This document shows, piece by piece, positions 33,295 to 43,157 of a stretch of DNA of 64,000 nt. The stretch's first letter is position 1. Each line of letters starts with the position of its first letter. The translations under genes were made by a program, and so were the position numbers. Origin of the DNA: CAUPWF01 sp964367905 (GTDB taxonomy: Bacteria > Bacillota > Clostridia > Lachnospirales > Lachnospiraceae); NCBI GenBank assembly GCA_964367905.1, contig CAYIZP010000003.1:40041-104040 (forward strand). The letters run 5' to 3'. The notes beneath the pieces were generated by a model that saw only the letters and a list, made by a program, of their open reading frames with translations, was not told the origin of the DNA and searched no databases.

Positions 33295-35498
33295 TAGGGG
33301 AAGACCCTCTTATAGTTTCAAATATCATAAGCATGGTACGGATGTTGGTTGCTTACATTTTTGTATGCATTGTTTTGCCGTCTATTTTTCTATCAGGATT
33401 AGTAAAAAAACAGAATATCGTATATCGCGTGATTTTTTATCAGCTAGTATCAAATATGTATATTATTATGGTGGGGTTTGTTTTAGTATACTTAAATATA
33501 TTTGGTACAACAAGTGTGTGGATTATGAGTGTGTTTGTTCCCCATTTCATATACGCGATTATAAACAGGAGACGGGTAAGGAAATTTTGGAAACTGATTG
33601 TAAAAAAAGTGGTGGATATTACCTTACGAGTTTATGGTTTCCGCAAGGCACGAGCTGAAATTGCGAATTTTTTTGGAAAAAAAATCCAAAAGATTCACAG
33701 CAATTGTTTCAAAGGGCACATGTTAGAGTGGATGATGATTGGTGTAGTTTTACTCTACATACTTATTTATTTAGGTTACTTTAAGTTTCATATAGAAGGC
33801 TATCGCTATGGAGTGGCTGATGAAGAGGTACACTTATACTGGATCCAATCCTTGTTTGAGGGGAATGGGTTCCCATCAGGATTATATCCTCATGGAATGC
33901 ATTTTGTTGTTTCAAACCTTGCAGCACTATTTGGAATTATGCCGATCGAAGCGTATCTAAATTTTGCGATGGTATTAAATATCGTGTTGTTCTTGAATAT
34001 TTATTTTATTATTCGCAGTATATTTAGATTCAAGTATGCGGGCTTATTCGGAATTGCCGTATTTGTAGTACCACATATCATCAATATGAATGCAATGTTT
34101 AGATACCAATTTGCATTACCGATGGAGTGGGGACTTATCTCGGTATTTACATTGTTTTTTAGCTTGTATCATTATATGAAAAATGGAGATAAAACCTCCT
34201 GGTGGATGTTTGTTTTATCTCTTGCTTGGGGTGTGAATTGTCATTTTTTTGTTACAATTTGGGCAGTGATTCTATGCCTTCCTTTTGGACTAGTATTCTT
34301 TATTAGAATGATAAAAAAACGCACCTTACACAAGGTGATTGTAGGTGGAATATTGGCGGCAGTGATTGCGGGGGTACCATATGGAATCGGACTATTATTT
34401 GGGCATCCATTCGAACAATCCATTGCATGGGCGCTTGGCATGATGTCATTTGAGGAAGAATATACAGAGCAAACGGAAGAAGCTACCACAGCAATCGAGG
34501 AGAGTCTGGGAATTACATGGGATAACTTACAACAGGCACCAAGCCAAATGGAAAACTATGCCTATACAACTTCAGATGTGGGGTTTGTGATGATTGGATT
34601 GGCAACGCTTACGTTTGTCTATGGAATCATTGTCACACTGATCAAGAGACGTAGACTAGAGGGGTTGATGTATGTATTCTTGTCCCTGTCTTGGTTTGTG
34701 ACCTTAGTTGGGTATCTCGCGGGATCCTTGGGGCTTCCAGTGATTGTGATTCCATCGAGGATGGCAACTTTTTTAGTCATTTGGAGTGTGCCGATATTTG
34801 CTGTGGTTATACAGGTGGTTTCTGATATGTTTTATCTGATATTTTTTAGGCGATTAGAGATTGTAAGAAATATATTGCTGCTCGGAGTTGGCATTGGTTT
34901 TATTGCTGGGGTTTTACATGCAGGGTATGTTAACTTTAATCGTTACTATGATAGTACAATCTCGGATGTTGATGCAATTCTGACGAAGTACTTAATCAAT
35001 GAGAAAGAATCACAAAAGTGGACGATTATTACGACTACGAATACGCTTAGTTTGGTTATACGAGACGGATACCATTATGAAATTATTGATTTGTTAAGCA
35101 ACCTAGAGGAAGAAGAGGAGATTTACATTCCAACACCAGAGGTATATGTAGTGGTGGAGAAAAATATTACAAATGAAAGCGTAGTTTTTTTTGATCAAGA
35201 AGAGAAAAATCCCGAAATACTTACAATCAGTCCAGAATACGCCTTGGATGATCGGGTAGATATTTTTGACTATACAGAGGGACCGAGAAATGAAATATAT
35301 CAATATTATCGTGAAATTGTTATGTCCAAGCTATACTATTGGGCGGAAGAATTGATGCGCACATACCCACAGAATGTTTCTGTTTTTGATGAGACAGAAG
35401 ATCATATTGTATATGTGATAGAGCAGGATGAATTCTTGCTACTCAATCTTGCAGTGGATTATATGGCAACGATACAAGGAGAAGAAGCGAATGAATAA
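33270..35498 (+). CDS. GT-C-like polytopic membrane protein (paralog B)
   Basis: 742 residues, homologous along the full length to the product of 25221-27458. It has the same helix layout, the acid pair in GVADEEVHLYW near 183, PHGMHFV in the first outer loop, and a C-terminal soluble domain whose WTIITTTNTLSLV and YIPTPEVYVVVEK correspond to WTLITTTNALSMV and FIPTEDIYVVVEE in paralog A. The two may act on different sugars or as a heteromeric pair. It is embedded between pelE and a GT2, overlapping both, so translation is coupled and membership of the system is strongly implied. Confidence 0.78.
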   Translation: MDQILQHLIGEDPLIVSNIISMVRMLVAYIFVCIVLPSIFLSGLVKKQNIVYRVIFYQLVSNMYIIMVGFVLVYLNIFGTTSVWIMSVFVPHFIYAIINRRRVRKFWKLIVKKVVDITLRVYGFRKARAEIANFFGKKIQKIHSNCFKGHMLEWMMIGVVLLYILIYLGYFKFHIEGYRYGVADEEVHLYWIQSLFEGNGFPSGLYPHGMHFVVSNLAALFGIMPIEAYLNFAMVLNIVLFLNIYFIIRSIFRFKYAGLFGIAVFVVPHIINMNAMFRYQFALPMEWGLISVFTLFFSLYHYMKNGDKTSWWMFVLSLAWGVNCHFFVTIWAVILCLPFGLVFFIRMIKKRTLHKVIVGGILAAVIAGVPYGIGLLFGHPFEQSIAWALGMMSFEEEYTEQTEEATTAIEESLGITWDNLQQAPSQMENYAYTTSDVGFVMIGLATLTFVYGIIVTLIKRRRLEGLMYVFLSLSWFVTLVGYLAGSLGLPVIVIPSRMATFLVIWSVPIFAVVIQVVSDMFYLIFFRRLEIVRNILLLGVGIGFIAGVLHAGYVNFNRYYDSTISDVDAILTKYLINEKESQKWTIITTTNTLSLVIRDGYHYEIIDLLSNLEEEEEIYIPTPEVYVVVEKNITNESVVFFDQEEKNPEILTISPEYALDDRVDIFDYTEGPRNEIYQYYREIVMSKLYYWAEELMRTYPQNVSVFDETEDHIVYVIEQDEFLLLNLAVDYMATIQGEEANE

Positions 35499-36228
35499 TA
35501 AGCGTGTTTTGTTAATTATACCAGCATATAACGAAGAAGAAAATATCGGAAATGTCTTGGACAATCTAAAATCACAGGGCTATTTGGAGATGACAGATGT
35601 ATTGGTGATTAATGATAGCTCAAAAGATAAAACATTAGAGGTGGTACAATCCCGCAGTATCGATGTGGTAACACAAGTGTATAATATGGGGTATGGAGCA
35701 GCCTTGCAGACAGGTTATAAGTATGCCACAGAAAAAGGATATGACTATGTGATGCAGATGGATGCGGATGGACAACATGATCTAAAAAATTTGGATATAA
35801 TTTATGAAAAACTAGTGGAAAATAAGAATGCGGATATCATCATCGGTTCCCGATTTCTAGAGGGCAGTCAGAGTTTTAAAGTTTCAGGTCTGAAAATTGC
35901 TGTAATCAAGATGTTTCGGGCTATCATTAAAAATCTGACGGGTGCGAGCGTTACGGATCCGACCAGCGGATTACAGGGATTGAATCGAAAGGCATTTTCT
36001 TATTATGCGCAGTTTACTAATTTTGACCTAAAATATTCGGATATTAATATGTTGCTACAGATGTTATTGCTTGGATTCAAAATCGAAGAAATTCCAGCAA
36101 TTATGCATTCTAGAACCGCAGGGGTGAGCATGCATACTGGTTGGTGGAAGGCGTTTAAGTATATGATATTTATGGCACTTAGCTCCCTTGGTGTAGTGAT
36201 CAGAAGCCATGGGCGTAAGAACGTATAG
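35491..36228 (+). CDS. Dolichyl-phosphate-mannose-synthase-like GT2
   Basis: 245 residues. The ATG at 35491 (MNNKRVLLIIPAYNEEENI) follows CAAGGAG and overlaps the preceding stop by 8 bp; a longer in-frame reading from 35428 only duplicates coding sequence of the upstream gene. It carries LVINDSSKD near 41, the DXD motif QMDADGQHD near 88, and GSRFLEGS. There are no C-terminal membrane helices, matching cytosolic enzymes that charge polyprenyl phosphate and rely on a DUF2304-type partner. It would make the lipid-linked sugar donor for the two GT-C-like proteins. Confidence 0.88.
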   Translation: MNNKRVLLIIPAYNEEENIGNVLDNLKSQGYLEMTDVLVINDSSKDKTLEVVQSRSIDVVTQVYNMGYGAALQTGYKYATEKGYDYVMQMDADGQHDLKNLDIIYEKLVENKNADIIIGSRFLEGSQSFKVSGLKIAVIKMFRAIIKNLTGASVTDPTSGLQGLNRKAFSYYAQFTNFDLKYSDINMLLQMLLLGFKIEEIPAIMHSRTAGVSMHTGWWKAFKYMIFMALSSLGVVIRSHGRKNV

Positions 36229-36247
36229 AAGAAAGTGAGAAGAAACT

Positions 36248-37936
36248 GTGAAGAAGCCTGTAACATTAGTGAAAACAAGAACATATTGGTATATATTTAT
36301 CACCACCCTTGTCATGGCGGGTGCTTTTGTAGCAGTTGCTAATTTTACGGCCATCACAGCTGCGGTGAAAGCCATGCGTGTGGAGAATGATCCAGTAATA
36401 CAGGCAAATACAGAGCTTTTGCTGGAGGAATTTGAGAATTATTCAGGTGTGAGTGTACCAGAACTAGATGGGTCAGATGATAAGATTACAGCGGTCATCG
36501 GTAAGGCAGAAGATGAGTTGACCTATATGGCAACGACGCAATTAAATGGAATGAAAGAGCAGAACATCCAGCGAAATACAGTCGAGGAACTGACAGTGGA
36601 TGAAATTGCAGCAATTGATGTGATTATCGTGGCAGATGCCGATATCTCATTACAAGATATCGAGTTGATCGAGAATTTGACTACGGAAGGAAAGGATGTA
36701 ATTTTTCTGACCTTGCCATCGAGTCATCTGTTAATGGATACACGAGTACAGGATCTTCTAGGAATCAAGGATTACTTAGGGGACGAGAACTATGAGAACC
36801 TCCGTCTATCCAAGATGATGACCTATGACAAGATTATAGAGCAAGAGGAGGTGGAATTTACAGCAGCGACCATCCAAGTGCAACAAGGGGTTCGTGTTTT
36901 AGCAAGTGCAACCTTTGAGGAGGATACAATTGATAATGAGGAGCTTCCACATATTATGTGGACACAGATTGTTGGAGAGGGGAGCGTTTATGTATGTAAC
37001 GGAGACTTGTTTCATGGTGAGTTCGGCTATGGAATGATAAGCTCGATTTATTGTGATATGGAGGCAAGGTATATCTATCCGGTAGTCAATGCATATGTTT
37101 GTGTTGTTGAGGGGGCTCCTTATACTACGAATTTCACATCACAAGTGCTAGAGAACCTCTATACGAGAGATGCAATTTTGGTACAAAACGACCTGTTTTT
37201 TCCAGAGATAATCGGTAATCAAAGCCAGCATGGAGTCAATGCAACTTGGTATACTCCACAGTATGATGCGTTTATGGATCCAGAGAATGATGAGGTGGAG
37301 TTTTATGTCCAGAGTATTGCCACAGCTGAGGGAGAAATCGGACGTCAAGATGGTGATGAGTTGATTACAGAGAACACCATTAAAAGTTATGCTAGCGAAT
37401 GGAATGTATGGTTTGATTATTATAGAGAAGATGAAAAAGCTGTGAATATTCCACTTCTCATTACGGCAGATAATTATGAGGAAAAAGTGATTGATACGAT
37501 TGGTTCAACGAAAAGTATGGGATATTTATCCATATATGTAGATATAGATAAATACATTTATGCGGAAACTGCGGATGATGAGGAAGTCAATCTAGTAAAT
37601 TTTTTCAAGGAGTTTGAGACGGCACTGGGGGTTCACAAGGAAGAATATTCATGGATTGAGCGTGTGACGGTGGACGAAGCAGCCAAGAGACTGGCTACTT
37701 ACTTAGTCATGGAGCCGATCTACACCTATGAGGAAGATGCGGTGAAGATCCAGATTGAACATTTTACCGGAGAAGCATATTTTATTATGAAGTCCATTGA
37801 TCCGATTGAAGAGGCTGAACATGCGGAGTTTACAGAGATTGGGGAGGACTTGTACCTGATATCCATATCGAATGAAGAAGCTATGGTGTACTTTGATACA
37901 GAGGCATCAAAGAATATACTACAAGAAGTAAGATAA
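36248..37936 (+). CDS. DUF2194 (PelA deacetylase-domain-like) exported protein, possibly inactive
   Basis: 562 residues with an N-terminal membrane anchor (about 13-35) and an extracytoplasmic body. The order of a Rossmann-like first half (VIIVADADIS, VIFLTLPSSHLL) and a deacetylase-like barrel beginning near AYVCVVEGAPYTTN fits the DUF2194/PelA deacetylase proteins that accompany Gram-positive pel genes. The segment VVEGAP stands where active members carry an Asp pair before a Pro, and I see no HxxxH metal motif, so catalysis may be lost. The start is GTG. Placement directly upstream of pelF matches the known gene order. Confidence 0.65.
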   Translation: MKKPVTLVKTRTYWYIFITTLVMAGAFVAVANFTAITAAVKAMRVENDPVIQANTELLLEEFENYSGVSVPELDGSDDKITAVIGKAEDELTYMATTQLNGMKEQNIQRNTVEELTVDEIAAIDVIIVADADISLQDIELIENLTTEGKDVIFLTLPSSHLLMDTRVQDLLGIKDYLGDENYENLRLSKMMTYDKIIEQEEVEFTAATIQVQQGVRVLASATFEEDTIDNEELPHIMWTQIVGEGSVYVCNGDLFHGEFGYGMISSIYCDMEARYIYPVVNAYVCVVEGAPYTTNFTSQVLENLYTRDAILVQNDLFFPEIIGNQSQHGVNATWYTPQYDAFMDPENDEVEFYVQSIATAEGEIGRQDGDELITENTIKSYASEWNVWFDYYREDEKAVNIPLLITADNYEEKVIDTIGSTKSMGYLSIYVDIDKYIYAETADDEEVNLVNFFKEFETALGVHKEEYSWIERVTVDEAAKRLATYLVMEPIYTYEEDAVKIQIEHFTGEAYFIMKSIDPIEEAEHAEFTEIGEDLYLISISNEEAMVYFDTEASKNILQEVR

Positions 37937-37984
37937 GTGTATAAAAGTATTAGAGAAGTTGCAGTAGGAAGGAGGAATTAGTCA

Positions 37985-39433
37985 ATGAAAGCATGCTTAA
38001 TCATTGAAGGGGCATATCCATATGTCAGTGGTGGGGTTTCATCTTGCGTTCAACAGCATATTATGAGCATGCCGGATGTCGAATTTGTGATATTGGCTAT
38101 TTGTGCAACGCGTGGAGAAAAGAAAGAATTTAAGTATAAGATTCCAGACAATGTTTCACGTATCGAGGAGATATATTTGCTAGATGATGCGTATACGGGG
38201 GGCGGAGCGAAGAGGAAACTCCGCCTTCCAAAGAAGGTCTATGAGGCAATCAAGGGGCTTTTGGTTGGAGTTCGTGTGGATTGGAAGACAATTATTGAAT
38301 ATTTCTCTAAGAACAATATTTCCATTAATAGTTTATTGGCGGGCGAGGATTTTTTGTGCATTGCACAAGAGTATTATTTGGAACATTTTCCAAGGATTAA
38401 TTTCACAGATTTTCTCTGGACGATGAGGTCTATGTACATTCCAATTTTTAATGTTTTGATTTCCAAATCAATGAAAGCAGATATTTACCATTCTTTTTCG
38501 GCAGGGTATGCTGCCTTGTGGGGATGCATGCAGAAGGAGTTGTACAATAAGCCATTGTTGCTATCAGAACATGGAATATATACCAGAGAGCGGGAAGAGG
38601 AAATCATCAAGGCTGGATGGGTACCAGGGATATATAAAGACCTCTGGATTGATCAATTTCGCAAGATTGGATTATGTGGATATGCTTATTCGGACCGTGT
38701 AACAGCATTGTTTAAGGATGCGAAGGACTTTCAGGTAGAGCTAGGATGTGAAGAAGACAAAATTCGAATTATACCAAATGGGGTGGATATCGAGTTTTTC
38801 AGAGACTGTGCACCGAAGGAGCCCGGTGATAAGTTTGTAAATGTAGGAGCGGTGCTTCGTGTGACACCGATCAAAGATGTTAAAACCTTAATCAATGCAT
38901 TTAGTTTGGCAAAAGAGCAGAACCCGATGCTGAAGCTATGGATTATGGGAAGCTTAGATGAAGATGAAGAGTATGCGAATGATTGTATAAAGTTCGTGGA
39001 TGAATTAGGAATCAAAGATGTTGAATTTACTGGAAATATTCAGGTGAAAGAATATATCGGTAAGATGGATATGCTGATGCTCAGTAGTATCAGTGAGGGA
39101 CAACCACTAGCGGTGCTAGAGGCGTTTGCAGCGAAGAAGCCTGTGATTGCGACTAATGTAGGAAATTGTAGAGGGATTATAGAAGGCGAGTTTGATCGAT
39201 ATGGTGATGCGGGATATGTTGTTCCAGTTATGGGAGTAACCCATATGGCGAATGCAATTCTTAGGCTAGCAGCAGATGAAAGCCTTCGAAAACGTATGGG
39301 AGAAGTCGGGTATAGAAGGACGCGAGAATTCTATGTGAAGCAAGATATTTACAATCAATATGTGGAGTTATATAAGGAGATACTCAGTGAGTACCCTTCG
39401 AGCTTAGGAGTGAGAAGAAAGAGTAGAAGATAA
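37985..39433 (+). CDS. pelF: PelF-like GT4 glycosyltransferase
   Basis: 482 residues, cytosolic. PelF is the UDP-sugar-using synthase of the Pel polymer. The N-terminus (LIIEGAYPYVSGGVSSCVQQ-type start, DUF3492) is highly characteristic, with the acceptor-side HGIYTREREEEI near 198. The GT-B C-terminal half has IPNGVDIEFF, VGAVLRVTPIKDVKT, and the retaining EX7E motif E-GQPLAVL-E near 377-385. In the family this enzyme is bound by the PelD-PelE-PelG complex and stimulated by c-di-GMP. The gap of 48 bp upstream is the largest inside the operon and contains AGGAAGGAGG. Confidence 0.95.
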   Translation: MKACLIIEGAYPYVSGGVSSCVQQHIMSMPDVEFVILAICATRGEKKEFKYKIPDNVSRIEEIYLLDDAYTGGGAKRKLRLPKKVYEAIKGLLVGVRVDWKTIIEYFSKNNISINSLLAGEDFLCIAQEYYLEHFPRINFTDFLWTMRSMYIPIFNVLISKSMKADIYHSFSAGYAALWGCMQKELYNKPLLLSEHGIYTREREEEIIKAGWVPGIYKDLWIDQFRKIGLCGYAYSDRVTALFKDAKDFQVELGCEEDKIRIIPNGVDIEFFRDCAPKEPGDKFVNVGAVLRVTPIKDVKTLINAFSLAKEQNPMLKLWIMGSLDEDEEYANDCIKFVDELGIKDVEFTGNIQVKEYIGKMDMLMLSSISEGQPLAVLEAFAAKKPVIATNVGNCRGIIEGEFDRYGDAGYVVPVMGVTHMANAILRLAADESLRKRMGEVGYRRTREFYVKQDIYNQYVELYKEILSEYPSSLGVRRKSRR

Positions 39434-39444
39434 GAGGCGGTAAG

Positions 39445-40911
39445 ATGGCAGGAATCGGTTTTGAGTTAAAAAAGATTTATAAAAAAGAGGGAATTAGAAG
39501 TGCGATTATGGGGGCGACATATGGTTCAATTGTAACGGTTGGACCTACGATTTTGGTCATCCTTGTCATCTTGATTTTGTATGCCATTTTAGGGTTTAGT
39601 TCGGTGAATGTGGCAGATCGGGAGCTACTATCTTCTACCATTTTATATATCTTCATTTTTGCTACGATTTTAACCTCACCGTATAATACTGTGTTCTCAC
39701 GATATATTGCGGATAAAACATTTGAGGAGAAGACAGAAGATATCTTTCCTTCGTATTACACGGGAGTGGCATTTGTTTCCCTGCTCGCAACGCTCATTGC
39801 GATACCAGTGATGTATAGTTTGTATGTTCGCGGAAATGTGGATCTCGTTTATATCTGCATCTCTTACTTTTTTTGGATATCCAATGTCATTTTGTTTTTC
39901 TCCATCATATATGTTCATGCAACATCAGATTATCGAATTGTTATGATCTTCTTCGTAGTGGGAATGACAGTGGCAATTCTTGTTTCACTCCTGTTGTGCT
40001 TTGTGTTCTACGTAGAGATTGTGTACGGGATTTTAATCGGTTTGACTACTGGATTTTTCACGATTTCCGTATTGGAATTTTCTTATATCAAAAAATGGTT
40101 CCATACAGCGAGTAAGAATTATTTTGAATGCCTAACATATCTGTGGAAACACAGTGGATTGTTTTGGGCAAATATCCTATATACATTGGGATTGTATGTG
40201 CATAACTTTATATTCTGGTTCACTAGCATGGGAATTGTAGTGGCAGAAACGTTCTATAGCAACCCAACCTACGATATGGCAACATTCTTAGCCTTGTTAA
40301 CGAATATATCAACCAGTGTAACATTCACGATACTTGCAGAGACTAGGTTTCACGAAACTTATCATGATTATATGCAAGCGGTTATCGGGGGGACATACCG
40401 TCTCATTGATAAAAATGATAAAATCATGTTTCGAACGTTATCACAGCAGTTGTCGCATATATTCGGGATGCAGATTGCAATCACATGTATTTTATATTTA
40501 GTCATTGTTATCACAGTGCCACTACTCGGTTTCAATATGGTAATTCTGAAGATATATCCAATTTTAGCGGCGAGTTATTTGGGGGTGTATCTAATCAATG
40601 CAAATTCTATCTATCTGTATTATTTTTCAGATGATCGAGGTAGTTTAATGTCATCATTAACCTTCTTTGTCACAACGACGATTGGTGCATGGGTTTCACG
40701 TAATTTTGATATGCAGTTTTATGGAGTGGGGTGTTTGGTAGGTGTCTTGTGTGGTCTTACTTATAGTTTTCGTCGGATACAATATATGGAGCGGAACATA
40801 GAGAGTCATCTCTTCTGTGGAATGAAAATCTTAAATGAGAGGAAAGGTACACAACGAAATGCTGTAGTGTATACCAATCCTAAGGCGCTAAAATCCAAAG
40901 AGAGGAAGTAG
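39445..40911 (+). CDS. pelG: PelG-like polysaccharide transporter
   Basis: 488 residues, about 12 membrane helices, MATE/MVF-type flippase related. The opening GIGFELKKIYKKEG and the first helix after GATYGSIVTVGPT are diagnostic of PelG, as is YIADKTFEEKTEDIFPSY near 90. It forms the membrane channel through which the Pel chain is exported while PelF polymerises it. It starts 11 bp after pelF. The operon also has a second, distinct flippase at 43158, so two export routes are encoded. Confidence 0.95.
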   Translation: MAGIGFELKKIYKKEGIRSAIMGATYGSIVTVGPTILVILVILILYAILGFSSVNVADRELLSSTILYIFIFATILTSPYNTVFSRYIADKTFEEKTEDIFPSYYTGVAFVSLLATLIAIPVMYSLYVRGNVDLVYICISYFFWISNVILFFSIIYVHATSDYRIVMIFFVVGMTVAILVSLLLCFVFYVEIVYGILIGLTTGFFTISVLEFSYIKKWFHTASKNYFECLTYLWKHSGLFWANILYTLGLYVHNFIFWFTSMGIVVAETFYSNPTYDMATFLALLTNISTSVTFTILAETRFHETYHDYMQAVIGGTYRLIDKNDKIMFRTLSQQLSHIFGMQIAITCILYLVIVITVPLLGFNMVILKIYPILAASYLGVYLINANSIYLYYFSDDRGSLMSSLTFFVTTTIGAWVSRNFDMQFYGVGCLVGVLCGLTYSFRRIQYMERNIESHLFCGMKILNERKGTQRNAVVYTNPKALKSKERK

Positions 40912-40919
40912 CATAGACG

Positions 40920-41990
40920 ATGGACAAACAACTCAGTTTTATCATACCAGTGTATAATGGAGAACAGAGCATAGAAACCTGTGTGGATTCGATTACCAAG
41001 CAACAATCCGTCGACTACGAGATTATTATTATCGATGATGGTTCAACGGATAGAACTGGAGAGATCTGTGATTGCATTGCTCGATTGGAGTCTAGGGTCA
41101 CGGTGATTCATACCGAGAACCAAGGTCAAGGAAGGGCGCGCAATGCAGGCATTGGATTCGCAAGTGGTCGATATATTATGTTTATCGATGCGGATGATCG
41201 CGTAATTTGGTCTGGCGTGAATGATATGCTCATGCAAATATCGAAAAAAGAATATGATATTGTGTGTGGTGCTTATACTAGGATGAATCATGAAGTAGAA
41301 GAAAAAATAGGAACGGATATCAGTAGTGGGGTGGTGGCAAGGACAGGAAGTAAAGAGGTCGAGGAACGGTATCATAGGATGAAAACCTCGAGTGGATTTG
41401 GCTATCTATGGAATAAACTATATAGAAGGGAGTTCTTGACTCTTTGTGGAGTCGAAATTGATGATACGAAGAAAGTATATATGGAAGATACCATATTCAA
41501 CCTTAAATTGCTCTGTTTTGACCCCGACCTTTATTATATGAATAAACCAGTTTACTGCTATGATATAACAGGAGAATCGACCACGAGAAGGAGTCATCCT
41601 GATATTGTAGAGAAATATCTAGCATCGATACAAAGTTATGTCGATTTTTTGATAGAGCAGGATAAGTACGATGAAAACTTAGATGTGCTAGTACCGTTGG
41701 CTATGAGAATCTTTTGCTATTCTATTGTAAAAAACATCCCATATGAAGGCTTGTCTTATAAAAGGTTGAGAGGAAGAATTGAGTTATTTATAATGAACAG
41801 GGTATACCAGCAGCTGATGAGAAATAAAAAAACTAAAAAAGAAATAAAAAAGTTACGAACAATAACAGAGCGTATAATGTATGGATTTTGTTGGAGGGGT
41901 ATAAAAAGGAGTCGTCAGAATATATTGGCACTTTTTTTCACAATGCTATATCCACTCTTTCGAATCTATATCAACAAGCAAGTGAAGTAG
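40920..41990 (+). CDS. Family 2 glycosyltransferase
   Basis: 356 residues. A GT-A domain (LSFIIPVYNGEQ at 5, IIIDDGSTDRTGE near 37, DXD-type FIDADDRV near 84) is followed by a C-terminal region of about 100 residues with basic, amphipathic helices that may bind the membrane face. It belongs to the EpsJ-like chain-extending group. The start lies 8 bp after pelG. It is distinct from the pair of paralogous GT2 enzymes at 24023 and 44651. Donor and acceptor are unknown. Confidence 0.9.
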   Translation: MDKQLSFIIPVYNGEQSIETCVDSITKQQSVDYEIIIIDDGSTDRTGEICDCIARLESRVTVIHTENQGQGRARNAGIGFASGRYIMFIDADDRVIWSGVNDMLMQISKKEYDIVCGAYTRMNHEVEEKIGTDISSGVVARTGSKEVEERYHRMKTSSGFGYLWNKLYRREFLTLCGVEIDDTKKVYMEDTIFNLKLLCFDPDLYYMNKPVYCYDITGESTTRRSHPDIVEKYLASIQSYVDFLIEQDKYDENLDVLVPLAMRIFCYSIVKNIPYEGLSYKRLRGRIELFIMNRVYQQLMRNKKTKKEIKKLRTITERIMYGFCWRGIKRSRQNILALFFTMLYPLFRIYINKQVK

Positions 41991-42005
41991 GTGGGAGGAG
42001 ACAAG

Positions 42006-43148
42006 GTGAGAATTGGAATACTGACGCATTATTATAATAGTAGAAATTATGGCGGAATTTTACAGAGTTATGCTCTGACAAAATTGCTGAGTACAATGGG
42101 ACATCAGGCAGAACAAATCTCATGTAATTATAATGAAAATGTAGATATTACGGATACAAGCGCTACCACGAAAATAAAAAATACATTATTTAAAAATAGA
42201 TTGATCATATGTATCAAAAGTGGACTGTTTGGAATTATGTATAAATGGAGGAATCCAACAACCGCATCCGAGCCGAAGGGAAGCATGAAAGAGTTTAGAG
42301 ATGAAATCCCGCATTCTCGGAGGGTGTATACGAGATACAACATAGAGGAATGCTTGAATGACTATGATGCATTTGTTGTAGGTAGTGACCAGGTTTGGAA
42401 TCCTCATTGGTTCTATAGACCATTTTATCTAGAGTTTGTACCATCTACAAAGAGAAAGATTGCATATGCTGCAAGTGCATGTATTTCTCAAATCAGTAAA
42501 GATCAGGCGAGCTTTTACAAAAAGTGTTTGCGGGACTTTACAGCTGTTTCAGTACGAGAGCGAGAAACAGCAAGGTTATTAGCACCACTCTCTCAAGTAC
42601 CTGTTATATTAACACTAGATCCCACATTGTTATTAGAGGGAGATGAATGGGAAGATGTGGTAGGCGCACGGGAAATCAAAGAAGGCTATGTGTTTACGTA
42701 TTTTCTAGGGAATGATATCAGGCAACAGAAGCTTGCAATTGAGTTTGCAAAATATAAGAATCTGACATTGGTTGTTGTTACAGGGGTAAATAAAGATGAG
42801 GATTATGGAGATGTGAAATTCAGTGGTGGATCACCGAGGAGATTTTTATCTCTGATTAAATATGCGAGTTATGTATTTACAGATAGTTTTCACGCTAGCG
42901 TTTTTTCTATAAAATTTCAAAAAGAACTACTGGTTTTTGCAAGAGAAGAGTTTGGTAACATGAAGGCAAGAATTCACGAATTATTAGAACTATACGAATT
43001 ATCCGAACGGTTTTGTGAGGGGGAGGAAAGGCTATCGATTCAATATATAGAAAACTTATCACCGATTGGATATGATAGAGAGTTTCCTATTTATGAAAAA
43101 AGGAAGAGAGAATCCATACAATTTTTAGAAGATAGTTTGAGCATTTAG
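42006..43148 (+). CDS. Polysaccharide pyruvyltransferase family protein
   Basis: 380 residues. GTG at 42006 is chosen because GGGAGGAG lies 5 nt upstream and the product then starts RIGILTHYYNSRNYGGILQ, the normal opening of the family; the GTG at 41991 would include that site. Other marks are DAFVVGSDQVWNP near 124, KIAYAASA near 153 and DSFHASVFSIKF near 297. Relatives (WcaK/CsaB/PssM) transfer pyruvate from PEP as a ketal onto sugars, giving an acidic polymer. That would make the product chemically different from the cationic Pel described in Pseudomonas. Confidence 0.9.
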   Translation: MRIGILTHYYNSRNYGGILQSYALTKLLSTMGHQAEQISCNYNENVDITDTSATTKIKNTLFKNRLIICIKSGLFGIMYKWRNPTTASEPKGSMKEFRDEIPHSRRVYTRYNIEECLNDYDAFVVGSDQVWNPHWFYRPFYLEFVPSTKRKIAYAASACISQISKDQASFYKKCLRDFTAVSVRERETARLLAPLSQVPVILTLDPTLLLEGDEWEDVVGAREIKEGYVFTYFLGNDIRQQKLAIEFAKYKNLTLVVVTGVNKDEDYGDVKFSGGSPRRFLSLIKYASYVFTDSFHASVFSIKFQKELLVFAREEFGNMKARIHELLELYELSERFCEGEERLSIQYIENLSPIGYDREFPIYEKRKRESIQFLEDSLSI

Positions 43149-43157
43149 GAGAAAGAA

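Noticed and set aside
35428..35490. N-terminal extension of the operon GT2 from 35428
   Set aside because: It overlaps 70 bp of the upstream gene and the canonical GT2 N-terminus with a good ribosome-binding site begins at 35491.
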